A stretch of 64,000 nt of DNA from Callosobruchus maculatus (GCA_951848785.1 CATOUR010000128.1:1-64000), one strand, 5' to 3'; numbered from the stretch's first letter, positions 10,421 through 22,100 are shown. Notes: generated from the letters alone by a model not told the origin. Program-made: numbers and translations.

Positions 10421-12775
10421 GATAGGTAAGGGGAGTATGGTGATCGCGAAAAATTTCGAAAATTTCGAAAATTTCGAAAATTTGGAAAATTTCGAAAATT
10501 TGGAAAATTTTCAAAATTTTTATTAAAAAATTTTTAAAATTTGCAAAATATTCAAATTTTGGAAATTTTGGAAATTTTGGAAATTTTGGAAATGTTGGAA
10601 ATGTTGGAAATGTTGGAAATGTTGGAAATGTTGGAAATGTTGGAAATGTTGGAAATGCTGGAAATGTTGGAAATGTTGGAAATGTTGGAAATGTTGGAAA
10701 TGTTGGAAATGTTGGAAATGTTGGAAATGTTGGAAATGTTGGAAATGTTGGAAATGTTGGAAATGTTGGAAATGTTGGAAATGTTGGAAATGTTGGAAAT
10801 GTTGGAAATGTTGGAAATGTTGGAAATGTTGGAAATGTTGGAAATGTTGGAAATGTTGGAAATGTTGGAAATGTTGGAAATGTTGGAAATTTTGGAAATG
10901 TTGGAAATGTTGGAAATGTTGGAAATGTTGGAAATGTTGGAAATGTTGGAATTGTTGGAAATGCTGGAAATGTTGGAAATGTTGGAAATGTTGGAAATGT
11001 TGGAAATGTTGGAAATGTTGGAAATGTTGGAAATGTTGGAAATGTTGGAAATGCTGGAAATGCTGGAAATGTTGGAAATGTTGGAAATGTTGGAAACGTT
11101 GGAGACGTTGGAAACGTTGGAAACGTTGGAAACGTTGGAAACGTTGGAAACGTTGGAAACGTTGGAAACGTTGGAAACGTTGGAAACGTTGGAAACGTTG
11201 GAAACGTTGGAAACGTTAGAAACGTTGGAAACGTTGGAAACGTTGGAAACGTTGGAAACGTTGGAAACGTTGGAAACGTTGGAAACATTGGAAACGTTCG
11301 AAACGTTGGAAACGTTGGAAACGTTGGAAATTTTGCAAATTTTGGAAATGTTGGAAATGTTGGAAATGTTGGAAATGTTGGAAATGCTGGAAATGCTGGA
11401 AATGCTGGAAATGTTGGAAACGTTGGAAACGTTGGAAACGTTGGAAACGTTGGAAACGTTGGAAACGTTGGAAACGTTGGAAACGTTGGAAACGTTGGAA
11501 ACGTTGGAAACGTTGGAAACGTTGGAAACGTTGGAAACGTTGGAAACGTTGGAAACGTTGGAAACGTTGGAAATTTTGGAAATTTTGGAAATTTTGGAAG
11601 TTTTGGAAATTTTGGAAATTTTGAAAATTTTGAAAATTTTGGAAATTTTGGAAATTTTGGAAGTTTTGGAAATTTTGGAAATTTTGGAAATTTTGGAAAT
11701 TTTTGAAATTTTTGAAACTTTTGAAATTTTTGAAATTTTTGAAATTTTTGAAATTTTTGAAATTTTTGAAATTTTTGAAATTTTTGAAATTTTTGAAATT
11801 TTTGAAATTTTTGAAATTTTTGAAATTTTTGAAATTTTTGAAATTTTTGAAATTTTTGAAATTTTTGAAATTTTTGAAATTTTTGAAATTTTTGAAATTT
11901 TTGAAATTTTTGAAATTTTTGAAATTTTTGAAATTTTTGAAATTTTTGAAATTTTTGAAATTTTTAAAATTTTTAAAATTTTTGAAATTTTTGAAATTTT
12001 TGAAATTTTTGAAATTTTTGAAATTTTTGAAATTTTTGAAATTTTTGAAATTTTTGAAATTTTTGAAATTTTTGAAATTTTTGAAATTTTTGAAATTTTT
12101 GAAATTTTTGAAATTTTTGAAATTTTTGAAATTTTTGAAATTTTTGAAATTTTTGAAATTTTTGAAATTTTTGAAATTTTTGAAATTTTTGAAATTTTTG
12201 AAATTTTTGAAATTTTTGAAATTTTTGAAATTTTTGAAATATTTGAAATTTTTGAAATATTTGAAATTTTTGAAATTTTTGAAATTTTTGAAATTTTTGA
12301 AATTTTTGAAATTTTTGAAATTTTTGAAATTTTTGAAATTTTTGAAATTTTTGAAATTTTTGAAATTTTTGAAATTTTTGAAATTTTTGAAATTTTTGAA
12401 ATTTTTGAAATTTTTGAAGTTTTGGAAATTTTGGAAATTTTGGAAATTTTGGAAATTTTGGAAATTTTGAACACTTTTAATAGGCATCTATTATGAATAC
12501 AAAAAAATTCAGTGGAACCTCTATAGCGCCTAAAAATGAAGTTTGAGGAACATTATTTGAAATATTCTGTTTTTGCTAATTACTCGGCCGCCCATACACC
12601 AATTTCCAAAATTAGCCAGCATTACCTACTTACAACCCCCAGCATATCGCTATCCAAATTTCATCACAATCTATGCAGCGGTTACTGAGATTACGAGACT
12701 AGAAAATCGCCAACAGACAGACCGACAGACAGTGTAGTGCGCGATCATGATAAGTGTTGGGGAAGTGCGGGGAGA
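10421..12775. mobile_element. C-family element, copy 2, filled by a 9-bp satellite
   Basis: The left edge (CCGATAGGTAAGGGGAGTAT) is the start of the C family in plus orientation. The right flank (12471-12775) is C-family interior read on the minus strand: GTTCCACTGAA, CGCTGCATAGATTG and the TCTG-rich block can all be matched to 31.9 kb and 3.4-3.5 kb. C sequence thus faces inward from both sides, with about 2 kb of satellite between. Confidence 0.6.
10448..12470 (+). repeat. 9-bp satellite array, about 2.0 kb, in sequence-variant blocks
   Basis: About 220 tandem 9-mers. From left to right: TTCGAAAAT and TTGGAAAAT variants (10448-10555), GGAAATGTT (about 10590-11085), GGAAACGTT (about 11090-11330), mixed (11330-11410), GGAAACGTT again (11410-11570), GGAAATTTT (11570-11700), TGAAATTTT (11700-12415) and GGAAATTTT (12416-12470). 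Because the period is divisible by three and units lack stop codons, very long open frames of MLE, SNI, KFL or FPT repeats occur on both strands. These are not proteins. Confidence 0.95.
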
Positions 12776-13725
12776 ACTGGCAACGTGGGTGGTGAGTTGT
12801 GCCGCAAAGAGTCAGTCGACCTCGGAGTTCGAAAAGAGGTAGGCGTATGGTATGGTGAGACCCTGCCGCCGAAGTGTTGGTCTCCCTCGGGTTTTCTTTT
12901 TTATGTATTTGCACTATTGTATGTTCATTAAAGAATTAGTCGTACGATAACCGTGTTTCACTACAGTGCCCACCCGAGAAATAAGTAGAAAGTTCATGCT
13001 TTTCAACAGTCAGACCGACGGAAATGAAAAATGAAATTTTTTTGATGGGTACGTAAAACACTGACTTTCCAATAATCAATCTCTAGCAAATGTCACACCT
13101 GTTGCGATGTGGAAAAGTACCTTAAAGGTTAAAGATCAGACATTCATACCTCAATTTGTGTATTATAAACATCTGTTCGATTGAGGTTAGGTACACAGAA
13201 CGACCTCAGAAGAGTCAGAAGACGTGAATAATTGTTTAACATCTATGCCCTTTGTTTAGGAGTATCTGAAGTTGTACATCCAACTTCGTTCCTGAGCGAC
13301 TGAAGCACTCACGAAACTCCCTTGTAAGACAGACATCGGAAAAGACAGCAAAGAGTAATCAAACTTTTTGCAACTTTCAACCGAGTTCTGCGAGATTACA
13401 GAGTATATATTCATTAGCTTTAAACGGAACATCTCTGAATAACTCTGCGTGGAAGATGTCGCCAACCCGAAAGTTTATTGCAGCATCTAAATAATTAGAG
13501 TTATTACCAAGAAGTTATTTAGAAAATGGTCTTTGAGGAGGAGTACTCCGCTGTTAAAGTCAACTGCAATTATGACAGTTACCGTGGCTGGGCTTACTCC
13601 AGTATAATAGCACTTCGAGTTGAAGTTCGTGTTTTCTCGAAATAATTCCAGCGCGGTGTTGCCAGATGTTTAAGCTAACTGGATCCCGATATCTCAGAAA
13701 AAAATGTAAAAATAAAAGCGACAGT
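12776..13725. other. Unassigned sequence
   Basis: No recognised coding or repeat match over about 950 bp. Confidence 0.4.
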
Positions 13726-13727
13726 TG

Positions 13728-13792
13728 GGGCGGGGGGTTAGCCCAGAGGTTAGGATCGAAGGCTCGTGACCGTAAGGTCCGGGTTCTTGTCA
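13728..13792 (+). mobile_element. tRNA-like SINE head remnant
   Basis: TTAGCCCAGAGGTTAGGATC fits an RNA polymerase III A box followed by a D-arm, and CCGGGTTCTTGTC, about 35 bp further on, fits a degraded B box. The segment between (GGCTCGTGACC) resembles an anticodon arm. No acceptor stem can be completed, so it is not a tRNA gene. It may be the head of a SINE; no second copy occurs in the window. Confidence 0.4.
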
Positions 13793-13984
13793 AAAATAAA
13801 TATCCATAGAAAAAACTCAGCAAAGAATCCCCACCTGCGCCTTCACTGTTGGCTTATAATTAACAGTGCTGTTCCTAGAGTGGCGCCGGGAAACAGTAAC
13901 AAAGCCTACACAGAACATCAGACTAATGACCAGAGCAGTCGATTCCAATGATACTGAAGTACAAAAAAGTGACAGCTACGTAAC

Positions 13985-14135
13985 GAAAATTCGCGACACA
14001 TTTCCGTCGCTCTGTCTGCTTGTCCTTGGCGATGAAATTGAGGTGGTTGGGGGTTGTTGTGTTGTAAAAATTGAAACTTTCTAGAAAAAAAAAGAAGTTT
14101 TTCAGATAAACGCCACTATTTTTTTCATGGGCAGC
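13985..14135 (+). mobile_element. C-family fragment
   Basis: CATTTCCGTCGCTCTGTCTG and GGTGGTTGGGGGTTGTTG match the TCTG block and G-rich block of C, brought together by an internal deletion. It directly adjoins the 3' end of a family-1 LINE. Confidence 0.6.
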
Positions 14136-15545
14136 CTCCCGCAAAGGCTGAAAGCCTATGGCGCTGTAGAAGCGCTGCGAGAAGATACGTGTCTGTGCAC
14201 GTTAAATTTAAAACACTGTAGGGTGTAGCCGTCGGGAAACAAATTCCCCTGCAGCTCATTCCACAGCGTCGAAATTCTCCAAAAAGGAAAGGTATGCTGG
14301 AGGAGACTGGTTCGGGGAGTAGGGACCTCGACCTGGTAGGGATGAGCTCGCAGAGCCTCTCTAGTGTTCCTTGTTCAGACGGCCTTCGGTGTTATTATCT
14401 GGGCGAGTTCATTCGAGCATCTTCCGTGATAGAATCTGTAAAACGGGGACGGGTCAGCCACCCTTCTTCAATGTACCAGGCTGCGGTGGTCCTTTGTCAG
14501 GTTAGGCGTATCGATTAGTCTAATTGCTCTCTCCTAGATGGTGCCCAGAAGCTTTAGAGGGTGCTTCGCAGCGCATCCTCGCACATGGGAGCAATACTTC
14601 AACACTTGTCTGACCTATGCCTTGTATAGCAGCAGTAGTTGCTTTGACGTTTATAGCTTCCTACACCCGCACAAAACTCCAAACTTCTGAGATGCCGTTT
14701 TAGCAATACTGACGACGTGGTCATGCCAGGACATGTTGTTGTTGATGTTGATCCCCAAAAGATTTGCGGAAGATGATTCGACTATTGGGTGACCCTCCAT
14801 TTCCATAGTTAATAAGCCAACGTGGGACTTCTTTATCAGTGTTGTTGCCTGAGTTTTCTATTCGTTAAACTGTACTTTCTTTGCTAATCCCCACTCGACA
14901 ATTGTTTTGATATCTACGTTTATCTGTGAGGCATGTAGCTGTCGCCGACGTACCGTCTCCTGAGATGATAGTGGCTTGCCTGCTTCCATGCACGATACTA
15001 ATGTACTTTCGTCTGCCAACAACAGGTGCAGGGTCAGGAGCTAGTCCATAAGCAGCAAGCTTGGCCAGAAGTCCCTCATGCCACATTCTATTGAAGGCTT
15101 TCTATATATCAAGTGCAACAACATAGGGAGTCCCATGATTTTCAATTGTTCTGTTCCACAAGTGAGTGACGTAGGTCAGGAGGTTACCCGTAGACCTGTG
15201 CTTGCGGAAGCCACACTGGTGATCATTTATGATGGTATTTTTGCTCAAGTGTTTCAGATGTGTGTCAATGACTGTCCCCATAATCGTAGACACGATGTTG
15301 CAAAGAGCCGCAGGTCTATAATTGATGGGATCGGTTTTCTTATTTCTTACGGAATGGGTTGTGCTCAGCCAATCTTCCATGAAGCGGGAAACATGCCTCG
15401 CTGATACGATGGTTTGTAAAGCTTGTAAAGAATAGGTGCAAGCACAGCGTTTAAGACAATGGCTGGAATTTGGCCAGGACCAGTACCTTTCTTCGTGTTT
15501 AGTTTTTTGGGGGGGGGATACTTTCACTTTTTCTTGGAAAATTAC
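14136..15545 (-). pseudogene. LINE family 1 ORF2 (copy a), reverse transcriptase with internal deletion
   Basis: Read on the minus strand from about 15545: the reverse-transcriptase finger region (KKTDPINYRPAALC, HQCGFRKHRSTGNLL, WNRTIENHGTPYVVALDI), then MWHEGLLAKLAAYG, after which the sequence jumps to LADESTLVSCMEAGKPLSS. The jump removes the SVPQGSVLSP part of the palm, and the catalytic FADD is LADE. Then follow thumb and connection motifs in several frames (VESSSANLLGININNNMSW, LFLLYKA, RAIRLIDTPNLTKD, TSTLWNELQGNLFP) and a 3' end with GCGCTTCTACAGCGCCATAG. Stops and frameshifts are frequent. The intact ancestor would copy its own RNA at nicked chromosomal DNA; this copy cannot. CR1/Jockey-group affinity is inferred from motif order. 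Confidence 0.85.
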
Positions 15546-15789
15546 TCGTTTTAACAAAAATGTTGTATAATAAACTATACTTGTTGCAGGAACTTACTTC
15601 TATAATTGCAAATAACATTGCAGATTACAAACGAAGTAGTCAGAGCAGACGACCTGAAGTGATTTCTTAAAAACAAAATGCAAGACTGTTGTCAAGATGA
15701 ATGGCACAGAGACACGAATAACAAACTCCGTCAAATATGTAATTCGGTTAAGATAGCAAACCTAAAGGTACCTCCCTCCAACGCAGAGC

Positions 15790-16794
15790 GCAGGTGATAA
15801 TATCTCGAATCAGAATAGATCACATCCGTCTTACCACATCATACCTACTTATTATAATGGCCGTACTTCTGATACTAAATCAGTCGTTCACGGAGTTCCT
15901 CAGGGATCCGTTTTGGGACCGATTCTATTTTTATTATATATCAACGATATTCCAAATAGCCTGTCTTCTGTATATAATAGTAATTTGTTTTTATACGCTG
16001 ATGTTACCACTATCATAAATTTTAATGAAAATTTAGATATTCTAACGGATGAAAGCGCGTTATGCAAAACTGTAATAGGGGAGTGGTTTGCAGCTAACAG
16101 GCTATCACTTAATGTTGAAAAAACCCAGTCCCTCATTCTCAGCCTTCGCCATTATGATACGGAATCAGCCAAATCCGTAAAATTCTTGGGGATACATATC
16201 GATAGTACTCTGACTTGGGAAGTTCATGCTGATCATGTTGTAAATGCCTTGTCCAGAGTTGTCTACGTCATTCGTAATCTAAAAGACAAAGTATCTGATA
16301 ATGTATTAGTTACAAGCTACCATGCCTACTTCCATTCCAAAATGACCTATGCAATTCTGGTCTGGGGGCAGTCTCCCCACATGCAAAAGGTTTTTGCCAT
16401 GCAAAGGCGTTGCATTCGGTACATGTCTGGGTTGAAATATAGAGACTCATGTAAAACAGAGTTCAGTAAATTAAAAATTCTGGCTTTACCTTGCGCATAT
16501 ATTTTAACCTGTCTGTTGTTCATTAAGAAAAATCTCAATAATTACTTGACACACAGGGATATTCACTCATATGAAACCCGTAATAAAAATAACATCTGTT
16601 CCTATCACTACCGTCTTCAAAGAACCAGGAATGGTAGACATTTTTATGGCGCAAAATTCTTTAACCTATTACCTGGCACTGTCAAATCACTGGATTTTAA
16701 GACTTTCCATAGAAGACTCAAAGGTTATTTAATAGAAAAGGCGTTCTTCACCATTGATGAATATTTATCTAATAATTTTTGTGATACGGCTTGA
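15790..16794 (+). pseudogene. LINE ORF2 3' half (CR1/Crack-like), nearly open
   Basis: The frame runs without a stop from about 15790 to the TGA at 16792, some 330 codons, the longest convincing coding stretch in the window. It opens with SYHIIPTYYNGRTSD, then SVVHGVPQGSVLGPILFLLYINDI (palm motif B region), LFLYADV (catalytic YADD with the second aspartate changed to valine), WFAANRLSLNVEKTQ, VKFLGIHIDSTLTWEVH, VNALSRVVYVIRNL, YHAYFHSKMTYAILVWG, MQRRCIRYMSG and the C-terminal block ETRNKNNICSYHYRLQRT. The preceding part of the palm and the endonuclease are missing, so the insertion is 5'-truncated. The changed YADV and the truncation make it inactive, but lack of stops suggests it is younger than the family-1 copies. 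Confidence 0.85.
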
Positions 16795-17396
16795 GTTTCC
16801 TGTTTCTTTTGTACATTAATTCTGTCTATTTTTGTGACCCCTACTGCTCTCGTTGTGATATCTGTCTTGTGAATTATTGTTATACATTTCTATTGCTATT
16901 TACCTAGTTTTATACAATTTTTTTATTTTTGGCTTATTATTGGACTAGCATTATTAGGCTTATTTTAACTGATTTTATTATTTTCCCTTTAATAGTTTCG
17001 AATTTTCAAATTCTCTGATGTTTTCTAAATCTCTGTATGATATGTATTGTTTAAAACATCCGTATGCACCGTAAGTCAGTTGCGCGATAAGTTACGTAAA
17101 CCTGGATTAGATTATTTGTTTACTATGCACCGCAGACTGACAATTTTGTCACTGTCACTGTCAAAATAATCTTGTGAACAACCTTGCCGTATCTCTAATC
17201 TGGATTAGTTAATCTTTTGACGGTGCATGGCTAAAACCCAAAGATTAGCAAAACGTGATTAGGGAACTAGGATTAGAATCGCCAAACGGTGCATACGGGT
17301 GTAAATTGTTGGACTTTTATACTTCAGTTAATTTTGACCTGTGTAAACACTTTTGTGTATTAACACTAATAAATTACTACTACTACTACTACCACT
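16795..17396 (+). mobile_element. 3' UTR and trinucleotide tail of the CR1-like LINE
   Basis: The AT-rich untranslated region ends in (TAC/ACT)n at 17377-17396, a tail type common in this group. A Harbinger MITE is nested in it. ACCTCCCTCCA occurs just before the LINE (15767-15779 region) and just after it (near 17408), a possible target duplication, although some 15 bp separate the second copy from the tail. Confidence 0.55.
17057..17301. mobile_element. PIF/Harbinger-type MITE, copy 1
   Basis: 245 bp with inverted ends (CATCCGTATGCACCG and CGGTGCATACGGGTG). It is about 90 percent identical to the copy at 61296-61542. TAA follows on the right; the left triplet is AAA, so one side of a TWA target duplication has mutated. 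Internal GGTGCAT motifs repeat the end sequence. Confidence 0.8.
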
Positions 17397-18054
17397 TCTA
17401 GGTCAGAACCTCCCTCCATGTGAGGTGTCAAGTCAACCTTACAATAAGCCACAACTATGATTGTCAGTCATACACAAACTTAAGAAACATGATGCGACTA
17501 CCGAATGATCCGAATATTGTAACCCTCGTTCCGACTGAAATAAAAAATTAATCACCTTCCTTGAAATAACTGGATTCTTTTTTAAACTGTAAGACTTCCA
17601 ACAAACTAAAGAACATAAGCTCATTACCTAACATTACAAATCGTACAGTATACAATGGTTAATCAAATTGTATATGGCTAATGACCATGTAGTCGATGCC
17701 TTATTTCCAATATAACAAAACTTTGCAGATTAGCCATTACCGATATATGATCAGCGCCTCTGATTTACAATTCATATACTAAGAACATGTACTAATTACG
17801 GGTTACTATCTTAGCTATGTACCAGCTCAACCGTGAAATTAGTGGCCTGTGTATCGATTTGTAACATAGACATGTACCAATAATGTAATCCGTCACTAGA
17901 TACGTCGTCTGTTCCAACGATTATTGGCCTCTAATTGATAATCTGCAACCCACCGATTATGGAGCCGCTATGTTCCTTTAAATCGTAAAAAGGTAAAGAT
18001 TGTGGGGCCTTTGAGTTGTCTTCCCTTGTATTACCTCAAAGTGTGTGATCGAGT
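17397..18054. other. Unassigned sequence
   Basis: About 650 bp with no recognised coding or repeat match. Confidence 0.4.
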
Positions 18055-18985
18055 AGTCATCATCATAGTCACAATGTCTTAACAGACATGTTGTGAACTC
18101 GTAAAATGCATTAAGTCGGAGCTAGAGTATTGCCGACGCGAATATTATCAATAGTTTTAAGAACTGTAGCTCGCCATCGTTCTCGATTTACTGTCAGTTT
18201 AGTGGCGCTCTTGATACTCATATCTAGCAACTGTTTCGTCGTATCCACCCAGCGTGTAGAGGGACGGCCACGGCGCCGCCAACTCAGGGCATGACCCTGA
18301 ACTACAAGTTTCTCCATATTATCGCTTCTGTGTATATGACCGGAGAATGTAAACATTCTCGTCGATACAATGGAGGATAGTCTCTTTGGATTACCGAGCT
18401 CATCCAGTATGGAAACGTTAGTTCGATGGGCGGTATAAGGATCTCTCAGCATTCTCCTCCATGTCCACATTTCAAAGCATCTATGCGAGCTCGATCTGCC
18501 TTTTTAATAGTCCAAGTTTCCGAGGCATACAAAAATATGGAGAACACAAGAGACTGAACCAGCGACATTTTTGTAGCTTTAGTGATGTTATGGTCACGCC
18601 ATATTTTAGTAAGCTTTGTCATGGCCACACGTGCCTGTTGAATGCGCCATCGAATCTCATTTTCACAGCTACCCGAATTGTCGATCAAAGAACCGAGGTA
18701 TACAAAACTGAACTACTTCACAACGGCCTATTGACTTTATTTCTCGACGATTATCATGCTCTCTATCTACGATCATAAGCTTGGTCTTATTGTAGTTAAT
18801 ACCAAGACCATACGCTGCACTATGTTGTTCTAAGATGTTTAACAGAGCTACTAGTTCTTCCTGAGAAGCAGCAACAAGGGTTGTATCGAGTAGAGTAGTG
18901 TAGCAAAAATGGACTGTATGTGTATCGTCCTTGCCCCAGCTTTTGACAGTAAGGATCATTCCATTCTCTCGTGTGTACAATTTGT
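18055..18985 (-). pseudogene. RTE-like LINE ORF2, C-terminal half
   Basis: Three minus-strand frames join end to end. 18980-18669: palm region in which YADDT has become YTTLLDTT, then EELVALLNILEQHSAAYGLGINYNKTKLM. 18688-18446: ENEIRWRIQQARVAMTKLTKIW, NITKATKMSLVQSLVFS, LYASETWTIKKADRARIDAL. 18470-18111: MWTWRRMLRDPYTAHRTN, MFTFSGHIHRSDNMEKLVVQG and RRRGRPSTRWVD. This order and the ETWTIKKADRRRIDAFE-WRRML signature are typical of RTE-type elements. The 3' end lies near 18055, where (CAT)n on the plus strand is the element's GAT-type tail. Two frameshifts and a destroyed catalytic motif make it inactive. Other copies: 38930-39498 and, as a deletion derivative, 19955-20375. Confidence 0.85.
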
Positions 18986-18999
18986 ATCTATGAACATTG

Positions 19000-19440
19000 T
19001 TGAGACAGGCGATATTTGCCCGAAATTTTTAATTTTAACCAAAAGTACTATTCACAATGGCAAATATTCAAGTGAATGGTTACTTCTTTTAGCTCCAAAT
19101 TTTTGTTCAGTAATTACTGAAAAAACAGGTTTGTATAAAATTCAGCTTAAAAGCATGCTGGCTGATCAGCTGTTATCTATCAAATCAGTTAAGTCGTCTC
19201 AGTCGATCGGTAAAAATGGTGTACGTTTTTGAGTCATATTTTATTTGTTCTTTGTATGTACTTACCTTACGGGATCATTTGGAAATCTAATTTTTTTTCT
19301 GTAAATATAGTACTTATTTCTGCAATGTTTGACAGCACACATATGTCTAGCATATTGCTTTTTTATTTTAAATGTCATATACTCTCAACACCTATGCATT
19401 TTATCTTAGCAAACACGAGGGTCAACCTTGCGTCAATAAA
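19000..19440. other. Unassigned sequence
   Basis: AT-rich, without recognised coding or repeat match. Confidence 0.35.
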
Positions 19441-19441
19441 C

Positions 19442-20878
19442 TCGGCTGTCCCAGGAAAAAACACAGTATATGAAAAAAAATATATTTTGAGAAATCGGGT
19501 GTGAAAGTTCCTTCCTTATAATATGGATGGACTTTACAGAATGCTGAGAAATAAACAGGTTTTTAGGAAGAAATGCATATACTGTGTTTTGATCTTAATA
19601 ATTTTTTAGATAATATAATTAACGAAGACAGTAAGTACATGCTGTGTTTTTACTATATCTCATGTATGTATTCATGGAAAGTTAATAACAGCATTAACAC
19701 AGTAAAATACCACAATGTTTATTCTAAATGTACATTTTTTGCACAGGTAATCTCACAAGCAGTTACAAAACATATAATGACCTTTATAATAATTTTAATA
19801 ATGGTGCAGGAAATAAAAACTGGTGACGAAAGTAACAGTGTGTTAAAAAAAAGTTTTTGATAAAATCCATATTATGAAACAATAAGTTCTAATCTAATAA
19901 TTAACAAAAATTAAATTCTAACGCTGGCTAGCCTGATTTCTATTCTACTTACTACCTGGCTCCCCCCGTGTGGGGGCGGGTTAGAATATCTCCCATTGTA
20001 TATCCTGCGTGTTGTAAAAGGCGACTGAAAGGAACCGAACAACTGTCGGTATAAGTAGTAATTTCTTCTCAACCAACAGCTTTGGGTGGACGATTTGACA
20101 AGAGTCAGGACACGTTCTTGTCCTTGGGGTGAGAAATTGTCCCTAAAGGCAGATGAACCAGTAGATACATCTGGTCAACGGCATGAGGATGCAGAAAGCG
20201 AATGGGAAACTACTGCATTAAAGATCCTTAAGATATCCCAAGAGAAACTCGTAAAATGAGTCACGTGAGAAACGATTGATAATATTAGTGTCGGCAATAC
20301 TCTAGCTCCGACTTAATGCATTTTACGAGTTCTCAACATGTCTGTCAAGACATTGTGACTAAGATGATGATGATTCAGATCACACGATTGCTCAGTTTCA
20401 AGAAGATTTAGCCAAAACGCACGATGATTAATGTTTTCCATTTTAGGTACTAGATACCCGACTATAATAGATTTTTTCTCTGCATTTATACCGCAGGAGG
20501 CACCTTTAATTGTCTATTTTGTATTCCGTGAACTTTGATTTTGTCCAAGTTAGCATCTCAAAAACACTACCGTTTAAGCTGCCAAAACAAACTAAAACCC
20601 TACTAAAACAAATGTCAAAACACAGCCTCTACAATGGCCGTTATAAAATGATGATCCCTGATTGGTTGGTGCATTTACTGTGTTTTAATATCTAGCTGGC
20701 ACGCAGATACTGTGTTTTGGAATTTTGATAATTCTTGTTGTTGTGTAGATACTGGGTTTTGTCAGTCAAAATCTCCGTTATTTCGGCAACAGATAGATCA
20801 TGGCCCAGTATGTACAAATTCATCAAAACCTCAAAATATGAAAAAAATTCACATACTGTGTTTTTCCTTGGGACAGCT
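19442..20878. mobile_element. Candidate TIR element, 1.44 kb
   Basis: GCTGTCCCAGGAAAAAACAC at 19442 and an inverted counterpart ending at 20878 match over roughly 50 bp, including CACAGTAT and ATATTTTGAG. The motif CACAGTA/TACTGTG recurs inside (19577, 20708). The RTE-derived insert at 19955-20375 lies within. No transposase is seen and the target duplication is unclear. Confidence 0.5.
19955..20375 (+). mobile_element. Internally deleted RTE derivative (SINE-like)
   Basis: The first ~300 bp (GTGTGGGGGCGGGTTAGAAT, CCTGCGTGTTGTAAAAGGCG) resemble the 5' region of arthropod RTE elements. From about 20277 it changes directly to the RTE 3' end: GTCGGCAATACTCTAGCTCC, CATTTTACGAGTT and a GATGATGATGATT tail, matching 18055-18140 and 39385-39498. 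The whole ORF2 is absent. Such derivatives can be copied by the parent LINE's enzyme because they keep the 3' end. Confidence 0.75.
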
Positions 20879-20879
20879 A

Positions 20880-21530
20880 TGGTGTCCACCGACGTATATG
20901 ACCCTTTTGACAGATACTCACCCAAAATGGCGGGATGCGCGTACGATTGCCGCTAACCTGAGATAACCTGCTGATTGTTTGGTTTGCTGTGGTTTAACCT
21001 TCGATTGTGAAACACTTCGTCCAACAGTTAACAGTTAACTTCCAGGTAAAATATCCCCATTTTCATCACTTAAGATCTCCTTAAATATTATTTGTTTTTA
21101 TTGCTTCTACTTCGTTGGTACACCTCAGTTCTGTAATTAATTAACTAACAAGAAGCACCTCTTGTACCATAACTTTAATTCCTGTTATCGTCTTTGTACT
21201 AAACAAACAGGAAGCTAGAGCTTGCTAATTTATATCTCGATGCTTTCCACTCAGCAAGATCATATTATTATACATATATATTATACGCGTATGTGCAGAA
21301 ATTGGGTTGTCAGGTACTACTGCTACAACAGAGAAATTGCTAATGAACTTCCTTTCAAGACGACTAAGAATAACAATGTTACATGTACAGGAAGCAATTT
21401 AATTTTGAAGACAAAGAGAACCTGAGCAAACTGAGAAAGACATTACTTACCATAATATCTTATATACAATGTGGAACAGTCTGCTGGGATAAATTAATTA
21501 TTTCCGTTACTGTACATATTGAAATAAATT
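20880..21530. other. Unassigned sequence
   Basis: Contains several short frames, none recognisable. Confidence 0.4.
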
Positions 21531-21534
21531 ATAT

Positions 21535-22100
21535 AAATTTTCTATGGGCGAGAGTAGAAAATCATAAGGTAACATCCCAAAATTAGGGATAAAAAGCTTT
21601 GTTAAAAAATAACGACGGTCTCTGTTGCCGTGCTTAACGTAAATGAAATATTTTGCATTCTGCGCATATCTGCGAAAAAAAAAACCGAAAAATTAATTTT
21701 GTGTGGTAATACGAAAGAGCTCTGCACCATTGGATTCAGCTGTTAACTTTCTGTAAGGTGGGTAACAAACATTCCAAAATTAGGGTGAGGGTCGGCATTC
21801 TAAAATCTAAAAAATCAAAAAATACGCCCTTTTATTATAGAATAGGTCAAATCAGGCTAAATTTTTGGTTCTCAATTACGACAAAAATTCGTGTGTTGGT
21901 CAGTTCGAGGACATTAGCCCTGTTCCAAATTTAACATTGAAGGTGAAAAATTTTGGATTCCGCGTAGACCTGCAATTTCAGCAAAAAAAAAGTAAGCACA
22001 CCATTGGATTCAGTACTAAATTTTCTATGAAGAAGAAAGAGTACAAAAGCATCCCCAAGTTAGGAGTTGGAGTCGGCATTCTAAATCGCAAAAAATCCAA
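21535..22100 (+). repeat. Diverged tandem repeat, unit about 280 bp
   Basis: Landmarks recur in order: CACCATTGGATTCAG (21728, 22000), CCAAAATTAGGG or CCCCAAGTTAGG (21570, 21775, 22055) and GTCGGCATTCTAAA (21792, 22072). About two full units and one partial are present. The frame at 21865-22119 spans the last unit and is probably fortuitous. Confidence 0.65.

Noticed and set aside
10448..12470. Telomeric repeat
   Set aside because: The unit is a 9-mer of GGAAAYGTT/TGAAATTTT type, not the insect TTAGG, and it lies within a transposon-like repeat inside the window.
10332..12496. Open reading frames of up to 651 codons on both strands, with MLE, LET, IFE, SNI, KNF or FPT repeats
   Set aside because: They arise because the 9-bp satellite unit is a multiple of three and has no stop in several frames. 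Frames on both strands and in several registers are open at once, and the sequence has no other coding feature.
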